64,000 nucleotides of DNA from Pseudomonas protegens (GCF_003363755.1 NZ_CP031396.1:6418501-6482500), one strand, 5' to 3'; shown: positions 34,441 to 42,576, counted from the stretch's first letter. Made by a program: numbers and translations. The notes: generated by a model from the letters alone, not told the origin.

Positions 34441-34574
34441 GAATATTGCCGCAATGTCCCGAGCGCTGCAATTGCCGCAATCGGCTGACCGGGCAGGGCA
34501 TTGCAATCAACTAAAAGTTGAATATTCAACAGTGTGTTGATATTTTTCCCGTCCGCCCAGTTTGGTAAACACCA

Positions 34575-35270
34575 ATGAACGTGCCTTCCGATACCCTTCT
34601 TGCCGAGCGCCAACTGGTCCTGCAGGTGCTGCGCAGCACCTTGCAGATGCTCGCCAGCGTGGTTGGCCAGCATGTGGAAATCGTCCTGCATGACCTGGAC
34701 CGCCCGGAATCCTCGATCGTCGCCATCGCCAACGGCCATGTCACCGGGCGCCGGGTCGGCGACCCGGTGTTGGGCGGGCCGCGCCAGGACCTGGGTTTTG
34801 CCGCGGTGCTGAGTGCCCTGCAAGACCGCTCGGCGAGCACCCCGCTGGTACTGGAAAACTACCCGACCCTGGCCCCCGACGGCCGCGAGCTGCGCAGCTC
34901 CACGGTGATCTTTCGCGACCGCAGCGGGCAGCCCTTCGCCAGCCTGTGCAGCAACAGCGACCTGAGCGGCATCGCCGCCGCCCATGCCTGCCTGGGCCAG
35001 TTGCTGGGCCTGGGCAGCGCCCCTGCGCCGCGCCGCGACGAAACCCCCGACATGGAGCAGTTGCTGGCCCAGATCATCCAGGGCGCCTGCCCGGCAAGCG
35101 CGACGCGCATGAGCAAGTCGCACAAGCTGGAGGCCGTGCGCCAGATGCAGGAGCGCGGGGTGTTCATCGTCAAGGGCGGGATCGAGAAGGCCGCCGCGGC
35201 CCTGGGGGTGACCCGCTACACCGTCTACAACTACCTGGAACAGATCCGCGCCGAAGGCGCCGAGGAATGA
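34575..35270 (+). CDS. YheO/DauR-type PAS and HTH transcriptional regulator
   Basis: The 231-residue protein has the YheO-like PAS domain (LRSTLQMLASVVGQHVEIVLHDLDRPESSIVAIANGHVTGR, then the RSSTVIFRDRSGQPFASLCSNSD block) and a C-terminal helix-turn-helix (KLEAVRQMQERGVFIVKGGIEKAAAALGVTRYTVYNYLEQIR). Such proteins regulate small-molecule catabolic genes, as DauR does for D-arginine. Its stop is six bases before the PhzF-type gene's preferred start, so they form an operon and the regulator probably controls the isomerase. It is divergent from pfeR. Confidence 0.85.
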   Translation: MNVPSDTLLAERQLVLQVLRSTLQMLASVVGQHVEIVLHDLDRPESSIVAIANGHVTGRRVGDPVLGGPRQDLGFAAVLSALQDRSASTPLVLENYPTLAPDGRELRSSTVIFRDRSGQPFASLCSNSDLSGIAAAHACLGQLLGLGSAPAPRRDETPDMEQLLAQIIQGACPASATRMSKSHKLEAVRQMQERGVFIVKGGIEKAAAALGVTRYTVYNYLEQIRAEGAEE

Positions 35271-35275
35271 CCGCG

Positions 35276-36061
35276 ATGCAACTCGATATCTTTCAAGTGG
35301 ATGCCTTTACCTCCCACGTCTTCGGTGGCAACCCGGCGGCGGTGTGCCCCCTGGAGGCCTGGTTGCCGGATGAACTCCTGCAACGCATCGCCCTGGAGAA
35401 CAACCTGTCGGAAACCGCCTATTTCGTGCCCCGCGGCGAAGTGTTCGAACTGCGCTGGTTCACCCCCACGGTGGAAGTCGACCTGTGCGGGCACGCCACC
35501 CTGGCGGCGGCCTGGGTGCTGTTCGAGCAGTTGGGCGAGCGCCGCGACGTGCTGCGTTTTGCCACCCGCAGCGGTGAGTTGCGGGTGAGCCGCGAGGGCG
35601 GCCTGCTGTCCATGGATTTTCCCGCCAAGCAGCCCGAGGCGCTGGCGATTCCTGCGGCCCTGTTGCAAGCCCTGGGGTTGCCGGCGGCCGAGGCCCTGTA
35701 TCGCACCGACGATTACCTGCTGGTGGTGGACGACGAAGCTCTGGTGGAATCGCTCAAGCCGGATTTCGCCGCACTGGCCGCCTTTGATGTACGGGGCATC
35801 GCCGTGACGGCGCCGTCACGGGCATTCGATTTCGTCTCGCGCTGGTTCGGCCCGCGGGTCGGAGTCAATGAAGACCCGGTCACCGGTTCCGCCCATACCT
35901 CCCTGGCGCCTTACTGGGCCGAGCGCCTGGGCAAGCGTCAGTTGCGGGCGCAACAGGGCGGGGCGCGCAAGGGCCAGTTGGAGTGCCAGGTGCTGGACAA
36001 CGGGCGGGTGATCATCAGCGGCTACGGCGCCTTGTACCTCAAGGGCAGCCTCTTCCTCTGA
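35276..36061 (+). CDS. PhzF family isomerase/epimerase
   Basis: The 261-residue protein has the two-lobed PhzF fold: MQLDIFQVDAFTSHVFGGNPAAVCPL, the catalytic Glu in NNLSETAYFV, the His in LCGHATLAAAWV, and the C-lobe motif GVNEDPVTGSAHTSLAPYW with the key Asp. PhzF-type enzymes catalyse isomerisations without cofactors; PhzF itself acts in phenazine synthesis, but no other phz gene is present, so this is a paralogue of unknown substrate. ATG at 35267 overlaps the regulator stop, but GAGGA is well placed for the ATG at 35276. It is co-transcribed with the upstream YheO-type regulator. Confidence 0.85.
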   Translation: MQLDIFQVDAFTSHVFGGNPAAVCPLEAWLPDELLQRIALENNLSETAYFVPRGEVFELRWFTPTVEVDLCGHATLAAAWVLFEQLGERRDVLRFATRSGELRVSREGGLLSMDFPAKQPEALAIPAALLQALGLPAAEALYRTDDYLLVVDDEALVESLKPDFAALAAFDVRGIAVTAPSRAFDFVSRWFGPRVGVNEDPVTGSAHTSLAPYWAERLGKRQLRAQQGGARKGQLECQVLDNGRVIISGYGALYLKGSLFL

Positions 36062-36144
36062 AGCGGTGGTGGCGTTAACGAGCCGGCCTGATACCCGCCG
36101 GCGGATTTGTCTGGGCGCCGCTTGCGGGAGTAGAGTCGCGCCCT

Positions 36145-36573
36145 TCAGCCCGGCCAGGCCATGATCAGCTCGGCTTCTCCGGTATTGGGGTCAATGCCGT
36201 TGCCGATCACCTGGAATCCCTGTTGGCGGTAAAAGCCGATGCTTGGCAGGTTGGCGGCATACACCGCCAGTTCCAGGCGTGAGCGCCGCTCGCGGGCATC
36301 GGCCAGCAGCTGTTTGCCCACGCCCTGGCCCTGGTGCTGCACACTGACGAAAATCGCTGCCAACTGATCCTCATGCAGGCAATAGAAACCCAGGAGCTGG
36401 CCGTCGCGTTCGGCCACTCGGGTCTGGGCATGGGGAAGGTAGAGGTTGCGCATGTCCTCGACCCTGGAGCGCCAGAAATCGGGGTCGACAAAATGATGGG
36501 CCTGGATCGAGGCGTCCAGCCAGAGCGCCAGCAACGCTTGCAGATCGCTGCTTTGAAAGTCCCTGATCAGCAT
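36145..36573 (-). CDS. GNAT-family N-acetyltransferase (YjaB-like)
   Basis: The 142-residue protein begins MLIRDFQSSDLQALLALWLDASIQAHHFVDPDFW, the usual start of YjaB-like acetyltransferases. The acetyl-CoA loop is VSVQHQGQGVGKQLLADARER, and the C-terminal AANLPSIGFYRQQGFQVIG is standard. The substrate is unknown. The frame opens at 36651, but the family N-terminus corresponds to the ATG at 36573; no clear ribosome-binding site is seen there. It is single and divergent from the small gene at 36663. Confidence 0.8.
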   Translation of the reverse strand: MLIRDFQSSDLQALLALWLDASIQAHHFVDPDFWRSRVEDMRNLYLPHAQTRVAERDGQLLGFYCLHEDQLAAIFVSVQHQGQGVGKQLLADARERRSRLELAVYAANLPSIGFYRQQGFQVIGNGIDPNTGEAELIMAWPG

Positions 36574-36662
36574 GTTTGGGGGCCTGTCGGATTGAAATGT
36601 GCGCCGCACGCTACCCAGCTGGCGGCGGTCTGTCCAATTGTTGAGAGCCAAGGAAGTATTCG

Positions 36663-36956
36663 ATGCTGGAAAGCAACCGCACCATCACCCTCTCGGGGGA
36701 GCAGGCCCTGCAAGCCCTGGCGGAGCTGGAGTTCGTGTTGATCTCGCTGCACAAGATGGGCGCCTACTACAGGGATAAACCCGTGGCCGACTACCAGCGC
36801 GCCACCACCGATTTCATCGATAACCAGCAGGTCACCCAGCGCCTGGCCCAGGTGCGCACGATTCTCAGCGAGCCCTTCGACTGCACCCTGGGGGAGGACG
36901 ACATGGACGACATCGAGCGTCATGTGCAGGGGCTCGAACTGTGGCGCCCCGAGTAA
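36663..36956 (+). CDS. hypothetical protein
   Basis: A 97-residue acidic protein with a good AAGGAAG ribosome-binding site. MLESNRTITLSGEQALQALAELEFVLISLH is followed by a helical C-terminal half (DFIDNQQVTQRLAQVRTILSEPFDC). No domain is recognised; the size and composition suggest a soluble helical protein. A second small gene follows after 39 bp on the same strand, so they may be expressed together. Confidence 0.65.
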   Translation: MLESNRTITLSGEQALQALAELEFVLISLHKMGAYYRDKPVADYQRATTDFIDNQQVTQRLAQVRTILSEPFDCTLGEDDMDDIERHVQGLELWRPE

Positions 36957-36995
36957 CCGCGCGGTCATTACCTGACGTTTTTCAAGGAACCTGCC

Positions 36996-37346
36996 ATGTC
37001 CCGCATCAGCCTCGCCACGGCCACTCCCACCACCAGCCTGGCGCTGGTCAAGTTTCTCCATCAACGCCTGGGCCTGCCCCTGAGCGTTGCCCAGGGCTAT
37101 CTGCGCCGTGGCGCCGAGGGCTTCTTCTACAGCGCCAAGCTGTTTCACAACGACCATGTACAGCGCGAGCAGGAACTGCGCGACATCCTCGCCTTCTTCA
37201 ACAGCGCCCAGGTGCCGCTGCTGATTGTCGAAAGCGACCCCGATGAGGAGTGGAACGGGGTTGCGCCCGAACCGTTGCAGGACTGCGCGATGCCCCAGGA
37301 GCACTTGTTCAATCTGCTCCAGGCCCATGAAGAGGGCTATCAATAG
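36996..37346 (+). CDS. hypothetical protein
   Basis: A 116-residue soluble protein with AAGGAA six bases before its ATG. It starts MSRISLATATPTTSLALVKFLHQRLGLPLSVAQGYLRRGA and has the segment YSAKLFHNDHVQREQELRDILAFFNS. It contains no signal peptide or membrane helix. I do not recognise the family. It lies between another small gene upstream and a lipoprotein gene about 107 bp downstream. Confidence 0.65.
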   Translation: MSRISLATATPTTSLALVKFLHQRLGLPLSVAQGYLRRGAEGFFYSAKLFHNDHVQREQELRDILAFFNSAQVPLLIVESDPDEEWNGVAPEPLQDCAMPQEHLFNLLQAHEEGYQ

Positions 37347-37453
37347 GGGCCGCAAGCGGGCCAGTGCCGCTCGACGCAATGTGCGGTTTTCCTAAAGTTC
37401 TGGGCGCCGGGGTCGAGACGTTGGTGCTGTTTGTCTTTCAATAAGGATATTTC

Positions 37454-38065
37454 GTGTTCAGAACCCTGCTCGGGGCCGCCGCCCTCATCGCCACCCTGGC
37501 GCTGACCGGCTGTGTCTCCTACCACGTCACCGGCCCGCTGGGCGCGCCGTTGCATCCTGCACCCATCAGCAGCCCGCGCACTGCGCAAATTGCCGATGTG
37601 CAGGTCACCGCTCCCGGTATCGACGAAGCCACCCGCACTGCCATCAGCCGCTCCCTGACCGCCCAGCTGACCCCCTACGTCAAGAGCGCCGGCTACTTCC
37701 GCCAGCTCAGCGAATTCCCCACCCGCCTGGGCGAGGAAGACGTGGTGCTGAAATTCAACATGACCTCCCTCAAGGGCCACCGCGCGCCCCATCCGGGCTA
37801 CCTGCCCGGGGCCTTGCTGACCCTGACCGTATGGATCTGGGTCAACGGGCCGATCTACGTCGACAGCTTCGACCTGGCCGGCGAGCTGTCGATCGTCGAC
37901 CGCAACGGCCAGGAACTGGCCAGTGCCAAGGAGCAGCTCAAGTTCGAGCGCAACGTCGGCCTGTACGGCCGCGAATACTGGGCCCCGACCCAGGGCGCCA
38001 AGCAACTGAATGAACTGGTTGCCAAATTGCTCGACAACGCCAGCGCCCGGTTGGCACAACGCTAA
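37454..38065 (+). CDS. lipoprotein of unknown function
   Basis: The 203-residue product starts at a GTG with AAGGAT upstream and carries a lipoprotein signal with lipobox LTGC (Cys ~20). The mature part has a conserved-looking core EDVVLKFNMTSLKGHRAPHPGYLPGALL with a hydrophobic stretch LLTLTVWIWVNGPIYV that could be a membrane-contacting beta or helical segment. It is followed 16 bp later by a second lipoprotein gene of similar architecture, both beginning with a GCVSY motif after the signal, so they are probable paralogues acting together in the envelope. Function is unknown. Confidence 0.75.
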   Translation: MFRTLLGAAALIATLALTGCVSYHVTGPLGAPLHPAPISSPRTAQIADVQVTAPGIDEATRTAISRSLTAQLTPYVKSAGYFRQLSEFPTRLGEEDVVLKFNMTSLKGHRAPHPGYLPGALLTLTVWIWVNGPIYVDSFDLAGELSIVDRNGQELASAKEQLKFERNVGLYGREYWAPTQGAKQLNELVAKLLDNASARLAQR

Positions 38066-38081
38066 GATCAAGGAGAGACAC

Positions 38082-38669
38082 ATGTTGGTTTCCATCAAGC
38101 ACGTCCTGGTGCTCGGCGCAGTGCTGCTGAGCGGCTGCGTGTCCTACTCGCAACACGAACTGGCAGCCGTCGGCACCTGGCCTCCGGCGGCACAGACCAC
38201 CGAGCAAAAGCCCAGCGCCTTTGTCCGCACCACCGCCATGTACCAGGTCAACGGCGGCCCGGCCAATGCCGCCGCCGGCGCTCCGGCTGCCGCCTGGGAA
38301 ACCGTGGTGGCCGATGCCTACCACCAGTCCGGGCGCTTTGCCCGGGTCAGCACCGACAAGGTCGAATCGGACCTGTACGCCGAAGCCACCCTGTACAACA
38401 ACGAACAGTTCAGCATGGCCTCGGCCATCATCACCGGCGTCACCTTCTTCGTGATTCCGTCCACGGCGAAGAACACCTTCACCCTGGAGACGGTGTTCAA
38501 GGACAAGGACGGCAAGGAGCTGGGGCGGATTCGCAAGAGCGAATCGGTGCGCACCTGGATGCAATTGCTGCTGATCGTCGCCATTCCTTTCCAGGCAGAC
38601 ACCCGCGACGTGGTCCAGCAACTGGCCCGCAGCACCCTGGATGAAGCGGTGCAGCGCAAATTGCTGTAA
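38082..38669 (+). CDS. second lipoprotein of the pair
   Basis: The 195-residue product has the lipobox LLSGC (Cys ~19) followed by VSY, like its upstream neighbour. A strong AAGGAG precedes the ATG. The mature protein has a strand-rich middle (ESDLYAEATLYNNEQFSMASAIITGVTFFVIPSTAKNTFTLETVFK) and a hydrophobic segment WMQLLLIVAIPF. The two lipoprotein genes form an operon ended by a strong terminator at 38701-38739. Family unrecognised. Confidence 0.75.
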   Translation: MLVSIKHVLVLGAVLLSGCVSYSQHELAAVGTWPPAAQTTEQKPSAFVRTTAMYQVNGGPANAAAGAPAAAWETVVADAYHQSGRFARVSTDKVESDLYAEATLYNNEQFSMASAIITGVTFFVIPSTAKNTFTLETVFKDKDGKELGRIRKSESVRTWMQLLLIVAIPFQADTRDVVQQLARSTLDEAVQRKLL

Positions 38670-38695
38670 GCCTCGCGCCGAAGGCAGGATGCAGA

Positions 38696-38739
38696 CAAAA
38701 ACGCCGCGGGCTCTGATCGGAGCCCGCGGCGTTTTTTTT
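38696..38739. terminator. bidirectional terminator
   Basis: A perfect 13-bp GC-rich stem (38701-38713 with 38720-38732), with five A before it and eight T after it. It closes the lipoprotein operon and the convergent UPF0149 gene. Confidence 0.9.
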
Positions 38740-38753
38740 GGATGCGGTTTATT

Positions 38754-39308
38754 TCAGCGCTGTGCCAACCAGTAGGCATGCAACTGCCGCGCGGCAGGTT
38801 CGATGGCCGCGATCTGCTGGCGATGCTGCTCCAGGTCCAGGTCGGCGGGCAATTCGAAGTTGTCCTGTTCGGCGCAGTCGATGATCAACTGCAGCGCCTG
38901 GACCTGCGGCGCCGGCATCTCCGGCCAGTTGCCCACGGCCACCCCGCGCAGGTAGCCGAAGCACCACTCTTCGGCCAGCAGCAGGTCCTGGCCCTGGTGC
39001 TCGGTGTGTTCGAAGCGCGCCTTGAAGGCTTGCGGGGCCTGGGTCAATTGCACGGCCAGGGTGTTGATGTGGCGCACGCACAGGTCGATGAACTGCCGGC
39101 ATTGCTCCGGGGTTTCCCAGGCCGGGTTTTCGCCGCCCCAGATACCCGGGAACCATTCGGCGATATCGACTTGAGCCGGGCCCGACACCAGCGCGGTGAA
39201 GTAACCGTCCAGCTCGCAGGGATTGAGCACCGAGTGGTCGTCGCCGTACTGGAGTAGGGTGTCTTCGATCAGCTCGAAGTCGGCGGCGTTGAGAGGCGAG
39301 TTGGGCAT
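38754..39308 (-). CDS. UPF0149/YecA family protein
   Basis: The 184-residue protein has the UPF0149 layout: DFELIEDTLLQYGDDHSVLNPCELDGYFTALVSGP, then EWFPGIWGG and EEWCFGYLRGVAVGNWPEM. It lacks the C-terminal SecA-type zinc finger of longer YecA proteins. Function is unknown. AGGATT precedes the ATG. It is the downstream neighbour of the 133-residue gene on the same strand, separated by an R0-like repeat. Confidence 0.85.
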   Translation of the reverse strand: MPNSPLNAADFELIEDTLLQYGDDHSVLNPCELDGYFTALVSGPAQVDIAEWFPGIWGGENPAWETPEQCRQFIDLCVRHINTLAVQLTQAPQAFKARFEHTEHQGQDLLLAEEWCFGYLRGVAVGNWPEMPAPQVQALQLIIDCAEQDNFELPADLDLEQHRQQIAAIEPAARQLHAYWLAQR

Positions 39309-39324
39309 GTACGGAATCCTGAAA

Positions 39325-39394
39325 AAAAGCAGCGGCAAGTTTCCAGCTTTGAGCCACAAGCCGCAAGCCTGCTGCTTGTAGCTGAAACTTGCCG
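39325..39394. repeat. R0-like intergenic repeat
   Basis: GCAGCGGCAAGTTTCCAGCT at the left and a diverged inverted copy ending AGCTGAAACTTGCCG at the right form a long imperfect hairpin. It resembles the repeat at 12728-12790. Confidence 0.6.
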
Positions 39395-39796
39395 TCAGGT
39401 ATCGCGCAGCAAGTCCTGGGCATCGAGCAGGCGGTAGGCAATTTCCGGGCGGTTCTCCATGGCCCGGCGGATGGCGGCGGGAATCGACTGTCGGGTCTTG
39501 CGGCACAGGCCGGGGTGCTCGGCCAGGGCGATCGTGATACCGCGCATGCTGCGCACTTTGTTGTCGCTGGGGGTGATCTCCACACGGACCCCCAGTTGCT
39601 GGTAGATCCGTCTCTGCATGTGCTCCAGATCCGCCAGGTCCTTGAGATTCTCCAGGCGTTCGAGCAGGCGTTTTTCCTCCTGGCGCGTCAGATTGAGGAT
39701 GCGCAGGTCGGCTCCGGGGGTGTCCAGCAACTGCTCGCGCTCGCAGATGCAGGCGCCGGGCGGACAGGGTTGGCGGATCGCAGGGCTTGGATTCAT
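39395..39796 (-). CDS. hypothetical protein
   Basis: A 133-residue protein starting MNPSPAIRQPCPPGACICERE; the CPPGACIC cluster with three closely spaced cysteines may bind metal. The middle is a charged helix (RQEEKRLLERLENLKDLADLEHMQRRIYQQLG), and the C-terminal half includes PGLCRKTRQSIPAAIRRAMENRPEIAY. I do not recognise the domain, though it looks like a conserved Pseudomonas protein. GGATCACC before the ATG serves as a weak ribosome-binding site. It lies upstream of the UPF0149 gene on the same strand. Confidence 0.65.
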   Translation of the reverse strand: MNPSPAIRQPCPPGACICEREQLLDTPGADLRILNLTRQEEKRLLERLENLKDLADLEHMQRRIYQQLGVRVEITPSDNKVRSMRGITIALAEHPGLCRKTRQSIPAAIRRAMENRPEIAYRLLDAQDLLRDT

Positions 39797-39877
39797 GGTG
39801 ATCCATCATAGCCATGTCGCCGGGGCATTCAGAGAAAATTGTGTGGCATCCCCGGTGCTGGGGGAATGCGGTAGGGC

Positions 39878-39991
39878 CTGGCTTTCCAGCGGCTGTATGA
39901 CGAACGCCTGTCGACCTTGCCCAACGTCCAGCGCCTGACCTCGACCCTGGTGATGATGCAGGTGATTCCGGACCGCACCCTGCCATTGTGA
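39878..39991 (+). pseudogene. C-terminal fragment of an Lrp/AsnC-family regulator
   Basis: After an in-frame TAG the plus strand reads AFQRLYDERLSTLPNVQRLTSTL and ends VIPDRTLPL before TGA. This is the characteristic tail of Lrp/AsnC proteins, which read F..LY.ERLS.LP.V.RL.S.LVM..I...R.LP.. The helix-turn-helix and most of the RAM domain are absent. Only about 37 codons remain, so it is a decayed remnant. Confidence 0.75.
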
Positions 39992-40062
39992 TCGGGATCA
40001 AGCCCCGAAGGCCCCGCAGGTTTTAAGGTGCAGGCTCCTTCATCCAGGTTCTGCGAGGCGCC

Positions 40063-40275
40063 ATGGCCAAGCCCTTTCCCCTGAACCCCAAACACCCCGA
40101 ACGGATCTGCTGGGGCTGCGACCGCTACTGCGCGGCCAATGCCCTGGCCTGCGGTAATGGTTCGGACCGCACCATGCACCCGGCGGAGATGCTCGGGGAG
40201 GACTGGTACCTGGACGGTGACTGGGGCGTCGAGATACCCGCCGGTAGTGAGCCGGCCGCGAAACGGGTGGAGTAA
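40063..40275 (+). CDS. DUF3079 domain-containing protein
   Basis: The 70-residue protein shows the DUF3079 signature: PLNPKHPERICWGCDRYCAANALACGNGSDRT followed by MLGEDWYL. The CWGC...C...C arrangement suggests a small zinc- or iron-binding protein. Function is unknown. GAGG precedes the ATG. Immediately downstream are two palindromic operator-like sequences and the interrupted DUF2239 gene. Confidence 0.8.
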   Translation: MAKPFPLNPKHPERICWGCDRYCAANALACGNGSDRTMHPAEMLGEDWYLDGDWGVEIPAGSEPAAKRVE

Positions 40276-40308
40276 GGACGTTTCCCAACAGTGACAGTGC
40301 GTAGGACA

Positions 40309-40357
40309 AATATTACCCGGGTGATATTTAATGTCTGATTAATATCCGGGTAATATT
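40309..40357. promoter_or_regulatory. two palindromic operator-like sites
   Basis: AATATTACCCGGGTGATATT (40309-40328) is a near-perfect 20-bp palindrome around ACCCGGGT. A second copy, AATATCCGGGTAATATT (40341-40357), lacks part of the core. They lie in an AT-rich stretch 28-76 bp before the ATG at 40385, the position expected for a repressor operator of the DUF2239 gene. The regulator is not identified. Confidence 0.6.
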
Positions 40358-40384
40358 CAGCCTCGTTTCCTTGGGGCCACTGCC

Positions 40385-41008
40385 ATGTCTGATTTCCTCA
40401 CTCAGTCCGTTACCGCTTAACAGGCCCAGCATGTGCTGGCGGCCGGCCCGTTGCTGGAGGTAGCGCAGGCGGTCAAGCGTGCCAGCGAAGAGGCGGCGCC
40501 GCAGCCGTTGCTGGTGTTCGACGATGCCAGCGGCCGGGTCATCGATCTCGACCTGCGAGGCAGTGCGGAGGAAGTGCGCCAGCGTTTGGCCGCGACGCCG
40601 CAGCCCGGCAACGGGCGCTATCGTCCACGTCAGCCCGCCGCCGCGCCGGTGGAGAGCGAAGAGGCAGCACCCCGTGGGCGAGGGCGGCCCAAGCTTGGGG
40701 TCATCGCCCGGGAAGTGACGCTGTTGCCGCGCCAGTGGGAATGGCTGGCCGAGCAGCCGGGAGGTGCCTCGGCGGTGCTGCGCCGGCTGGTGGACCAAGC
40801 CCGGCGCAATGGCGCCGAACCGCAGCGCCAGCGGGCCGCGCAAGAGGCGGCTTACCAGTTCATGCTGGCCATGGGCGGCGACCTTCCCGGTTATGAGTAA
40901 GCCACCCGGGCGCTGTTCGCCGCAGACCTTGCGCGCCTGCAACAGTGCATCGAGCACTGGCCCGGGGATATCCGCGACTACGCTTTGCGCCTTGCCGGCG
41001 CGCTTTGA
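40385..41008 (+). pseudogene. DUF2239 family gene interrupted by two in-frame TAA codons
   Basis: One continuous frame of 207 codons runs from ATG 40385 to TGA 41006-41008, broken only by TAA at 40418-40420 and TAA at 40898-40900. The central part (LLVFDDASGRVIDLDLRG, the GRGRPKLGVIAREVTLLPRQWEWL block and SAVLRRLVDQARR) is the DUF2239 domain. The piece after the second stop, ATRALFAADLARLQQCIEHWPGDIRDYALRLA, is the normal family C-terminus (GE/EA.RALFA.D). A GTG at 40433 could start a truncated 155-residue product lacking both ends. Decay is most likely; programmed read-through is possible but less so. Confidence 0.8.
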
Positions 41009-41127
41009 CAGGCGAGCGATACATCGCCAATCCAAGGCTCTGCCTGAGCGGCCAGCCGGGCTGTGCGGTTCAGGCCGCCGGGGGAGAGTGGCCAGGCATT
41101 GGCGGCTCCTGGCCTGGCCTGGCCAGA

Positions 41128-41748
41128 CTAGCCCCGCCGCGCCATCAGCAGCACCGACGCCGCCCCTGACAACAGCAGCGCACAGCCGCGATTGAACAGG
41201 CGCTTGCCCCGGGGTTCGGCGAGCCAGCGGCGCATGTGCAGGCCCATGTAGGCGTAGGCGCAGATGGCGATCCACTCCAGCCCCAGGAACAGCGCCCCCA
41301 GGATCAGGAACTGCGGGCCCATCGGCTGCGCCGGATCGACGAATTGCGGCAGGAAGGCGGTGAAGATCAGGATCGCCTTGGGATTGCCCGCCGCCACCAG
41401 GAACTCCTGGCGGGCCAGGGCCCAGAGGCCGACGCGGGCGCTGTCCTCGCTCGCTTCAGTGCCCGGATTGGCCCGCCACAGTTGCCAGGCCAGGTACAGC
41501 AGATAGCCTGCGCCGAGGATCTTGATCCCATGGAACAACAGCTCCGAGGTTTGCAGGACCACCGCCAGGCCGGCGGCGGCCAGGGCGATCATGGCGGCGA
41601 AGGCCAGCAACCGGCCGCTACCCGCCAGGCAGGAGTGGCGATAGCCGTAGCGGGTGGCGTTGCTCACGGACAACAGGTTGTTCGGGCCGGGGGCCATGTT
41701 CAGGGCGAAACAGGCGGGGATGAACAGGCTCAGGGTGGTGAGATCCAT
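41128..41748 (-). CDS. LysE/RhtB family amino-acid exporter
   Basis: The 206-residue inner-membrane protein has the LysE opening MDLTTLSLFIPACFALNMAPGPNNLLSVSNATRYGYR (the APGPN motif), about six hydrophobic segments and LVAAGNPKAILIFTAFLPQFVDP. These transporters export amino acids or homoserine lactone-like compounds. GGAGACT precedes the ATG at 41748. It is single; no LysR regulator is adjacent. Substrate cannot be assigned. Confidence 0.87.
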   Translation of the reverse strand: MDLTTLSLFIPACFALNMAPGPNNLLSVSNATRYGYRHSCLAGSGRLLAFAAMIALAAAGLAVVLQTSELLFHGIKILGAGYLLYLAWQLWRANPGTEASEDSARVGLWALARQEFLVAAGNPKAILIFTAFLPQFVDPAQPMGPQFLILGALFLGLEWIAICAYAYMGLHMRRWLAEPRGKRLFNRGCALLLSGAASVLLMARRG

Positions 41749-41951
41749 ACAGTCTCCGGGACAAGGCAAGGGAACGTGCCCACGCCATCGGCGACCTCGG
41801 GGCTGGCCGGGAGGTTGTTGCGGCGGGGGTCGATAAAATACGGGCCGCGTCGGGCGGGAGGCAAGTGCCTGGTTCGCGGTGCATCAAGGCTTGGCCAAGG
41901 TTGAGCGGGGAGCAGAGGCAGTGACAGTGATCGGGCAGGGCAACGGCAAGC

Positions 41952-41979
41952 CCCTCTCCCGGTGCCGACAGGGAGAGGG
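41952..41979 (-). terminator. hairpin after the AidA/PixA-type gene
   Basis: Nine-base arms (CCCTCTCCC and GGGAGAGGG) with a ten-base loop lie ten bases after the stop of the convergent-side gene. No T tract follows, so termination efficiency is uncertain. Confidence 0.35.
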
Positions 41980-41988
41980 ACAAGGCAC

Positions 41989-42576
41989 TCAGTTGATATT
42001 GATGTAGGGGTCCCAGTCGCAATAACCCACCACCTGGTTGTCACTGTCGACAATCATGAAGGCCCAGGTATAGGTGATGCTGCCTTGGCGCACGGCGCGG
42101 CCTTCCCAATAGAAATTCTTGACGCTCTGGGCGATGGGCTGCGCGGATGGATTGCTTTGATTGATGATCGGCATGGGCGTGTGGTTCAAGACCACCGGCG
42201 TGATGTCTTGCACGTAATTGGGGTTCTGTTGCGTCACGACCGGCGACGTCTGGGTGTACTGATACAGCAGCACCGTGTGGTACAGCCCCTCGGACAGGCT
42301 GGTGCTGCGCCAGTGGATCAGGTCGCCCTCCTTGAGGTTGACCGACAGTTCATCCGTACCTTCGCCGACTGGGGCGTTGTTGCGTCTGGCGACCATGTAG
42401 ATCGCCTGACTGGAGAGCCTTACCCCGCCGGTGGTGAAGTTGTAGAGGTGGCTGGGCTGCGTCGGGTCGCTTTTTTGCAGGTTGAATGTCTGGCCGCTGT
42501 CGAATGTTTTGCCCTGGCTATTGAGAATGGTGTCCACATCAATGGTGACCATGATGTCGATGATGTTGTCGTTCAT
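41989..42576 (-). CDS. AidA/PixA family inclusion body protein
   Basis: The 195-residue protein opens MNDNIIDIMVTIDVDTILNSQ, has the family block IYMVARRNNAPVGEGTDELSVNLKEGDLIHWRSTSLSE and ends YTWAFMIVDSDNQVVGYCDWDPYI. PixA forms cytoplasmic inclusion bodies in Xenorhabdus, and AidA of Ralstonia/Burkholderia is quorum-sensing induced. It has no signal peptide and is unusually rich in Asn, Gln and Tyr for this genome. GGGAGCT lies before the ATG. It stands alone in a region of about 600 bp with little else, so it could be a recent arrival. Confidence 0.8.
   Translation of the reverse strand: MNDNIIDIMVTIDVDTILNSQGKTFDSGQTFNLQKSDPTQPSHLYNFTTGGVRLSSQAIYMVARRNNAPVGEGTDELSVNLKEGDLIHWRSTSLSEGLYHTVLLYQYTQTSPVVTQQNPNYVQDITPVVLNHTPMPIINQSNPSAQPIAQSVKNFYWEGRAVRQGSITYTWAFMIVDSDNQVVGYCDWDPYININ

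Noticed and set aside
35276..36061. PhzF-type gene as evidence of phenazine biosynthesis
   Set aside because: No other phz gene is present; stand-alone PhzF paralogues are widespread.
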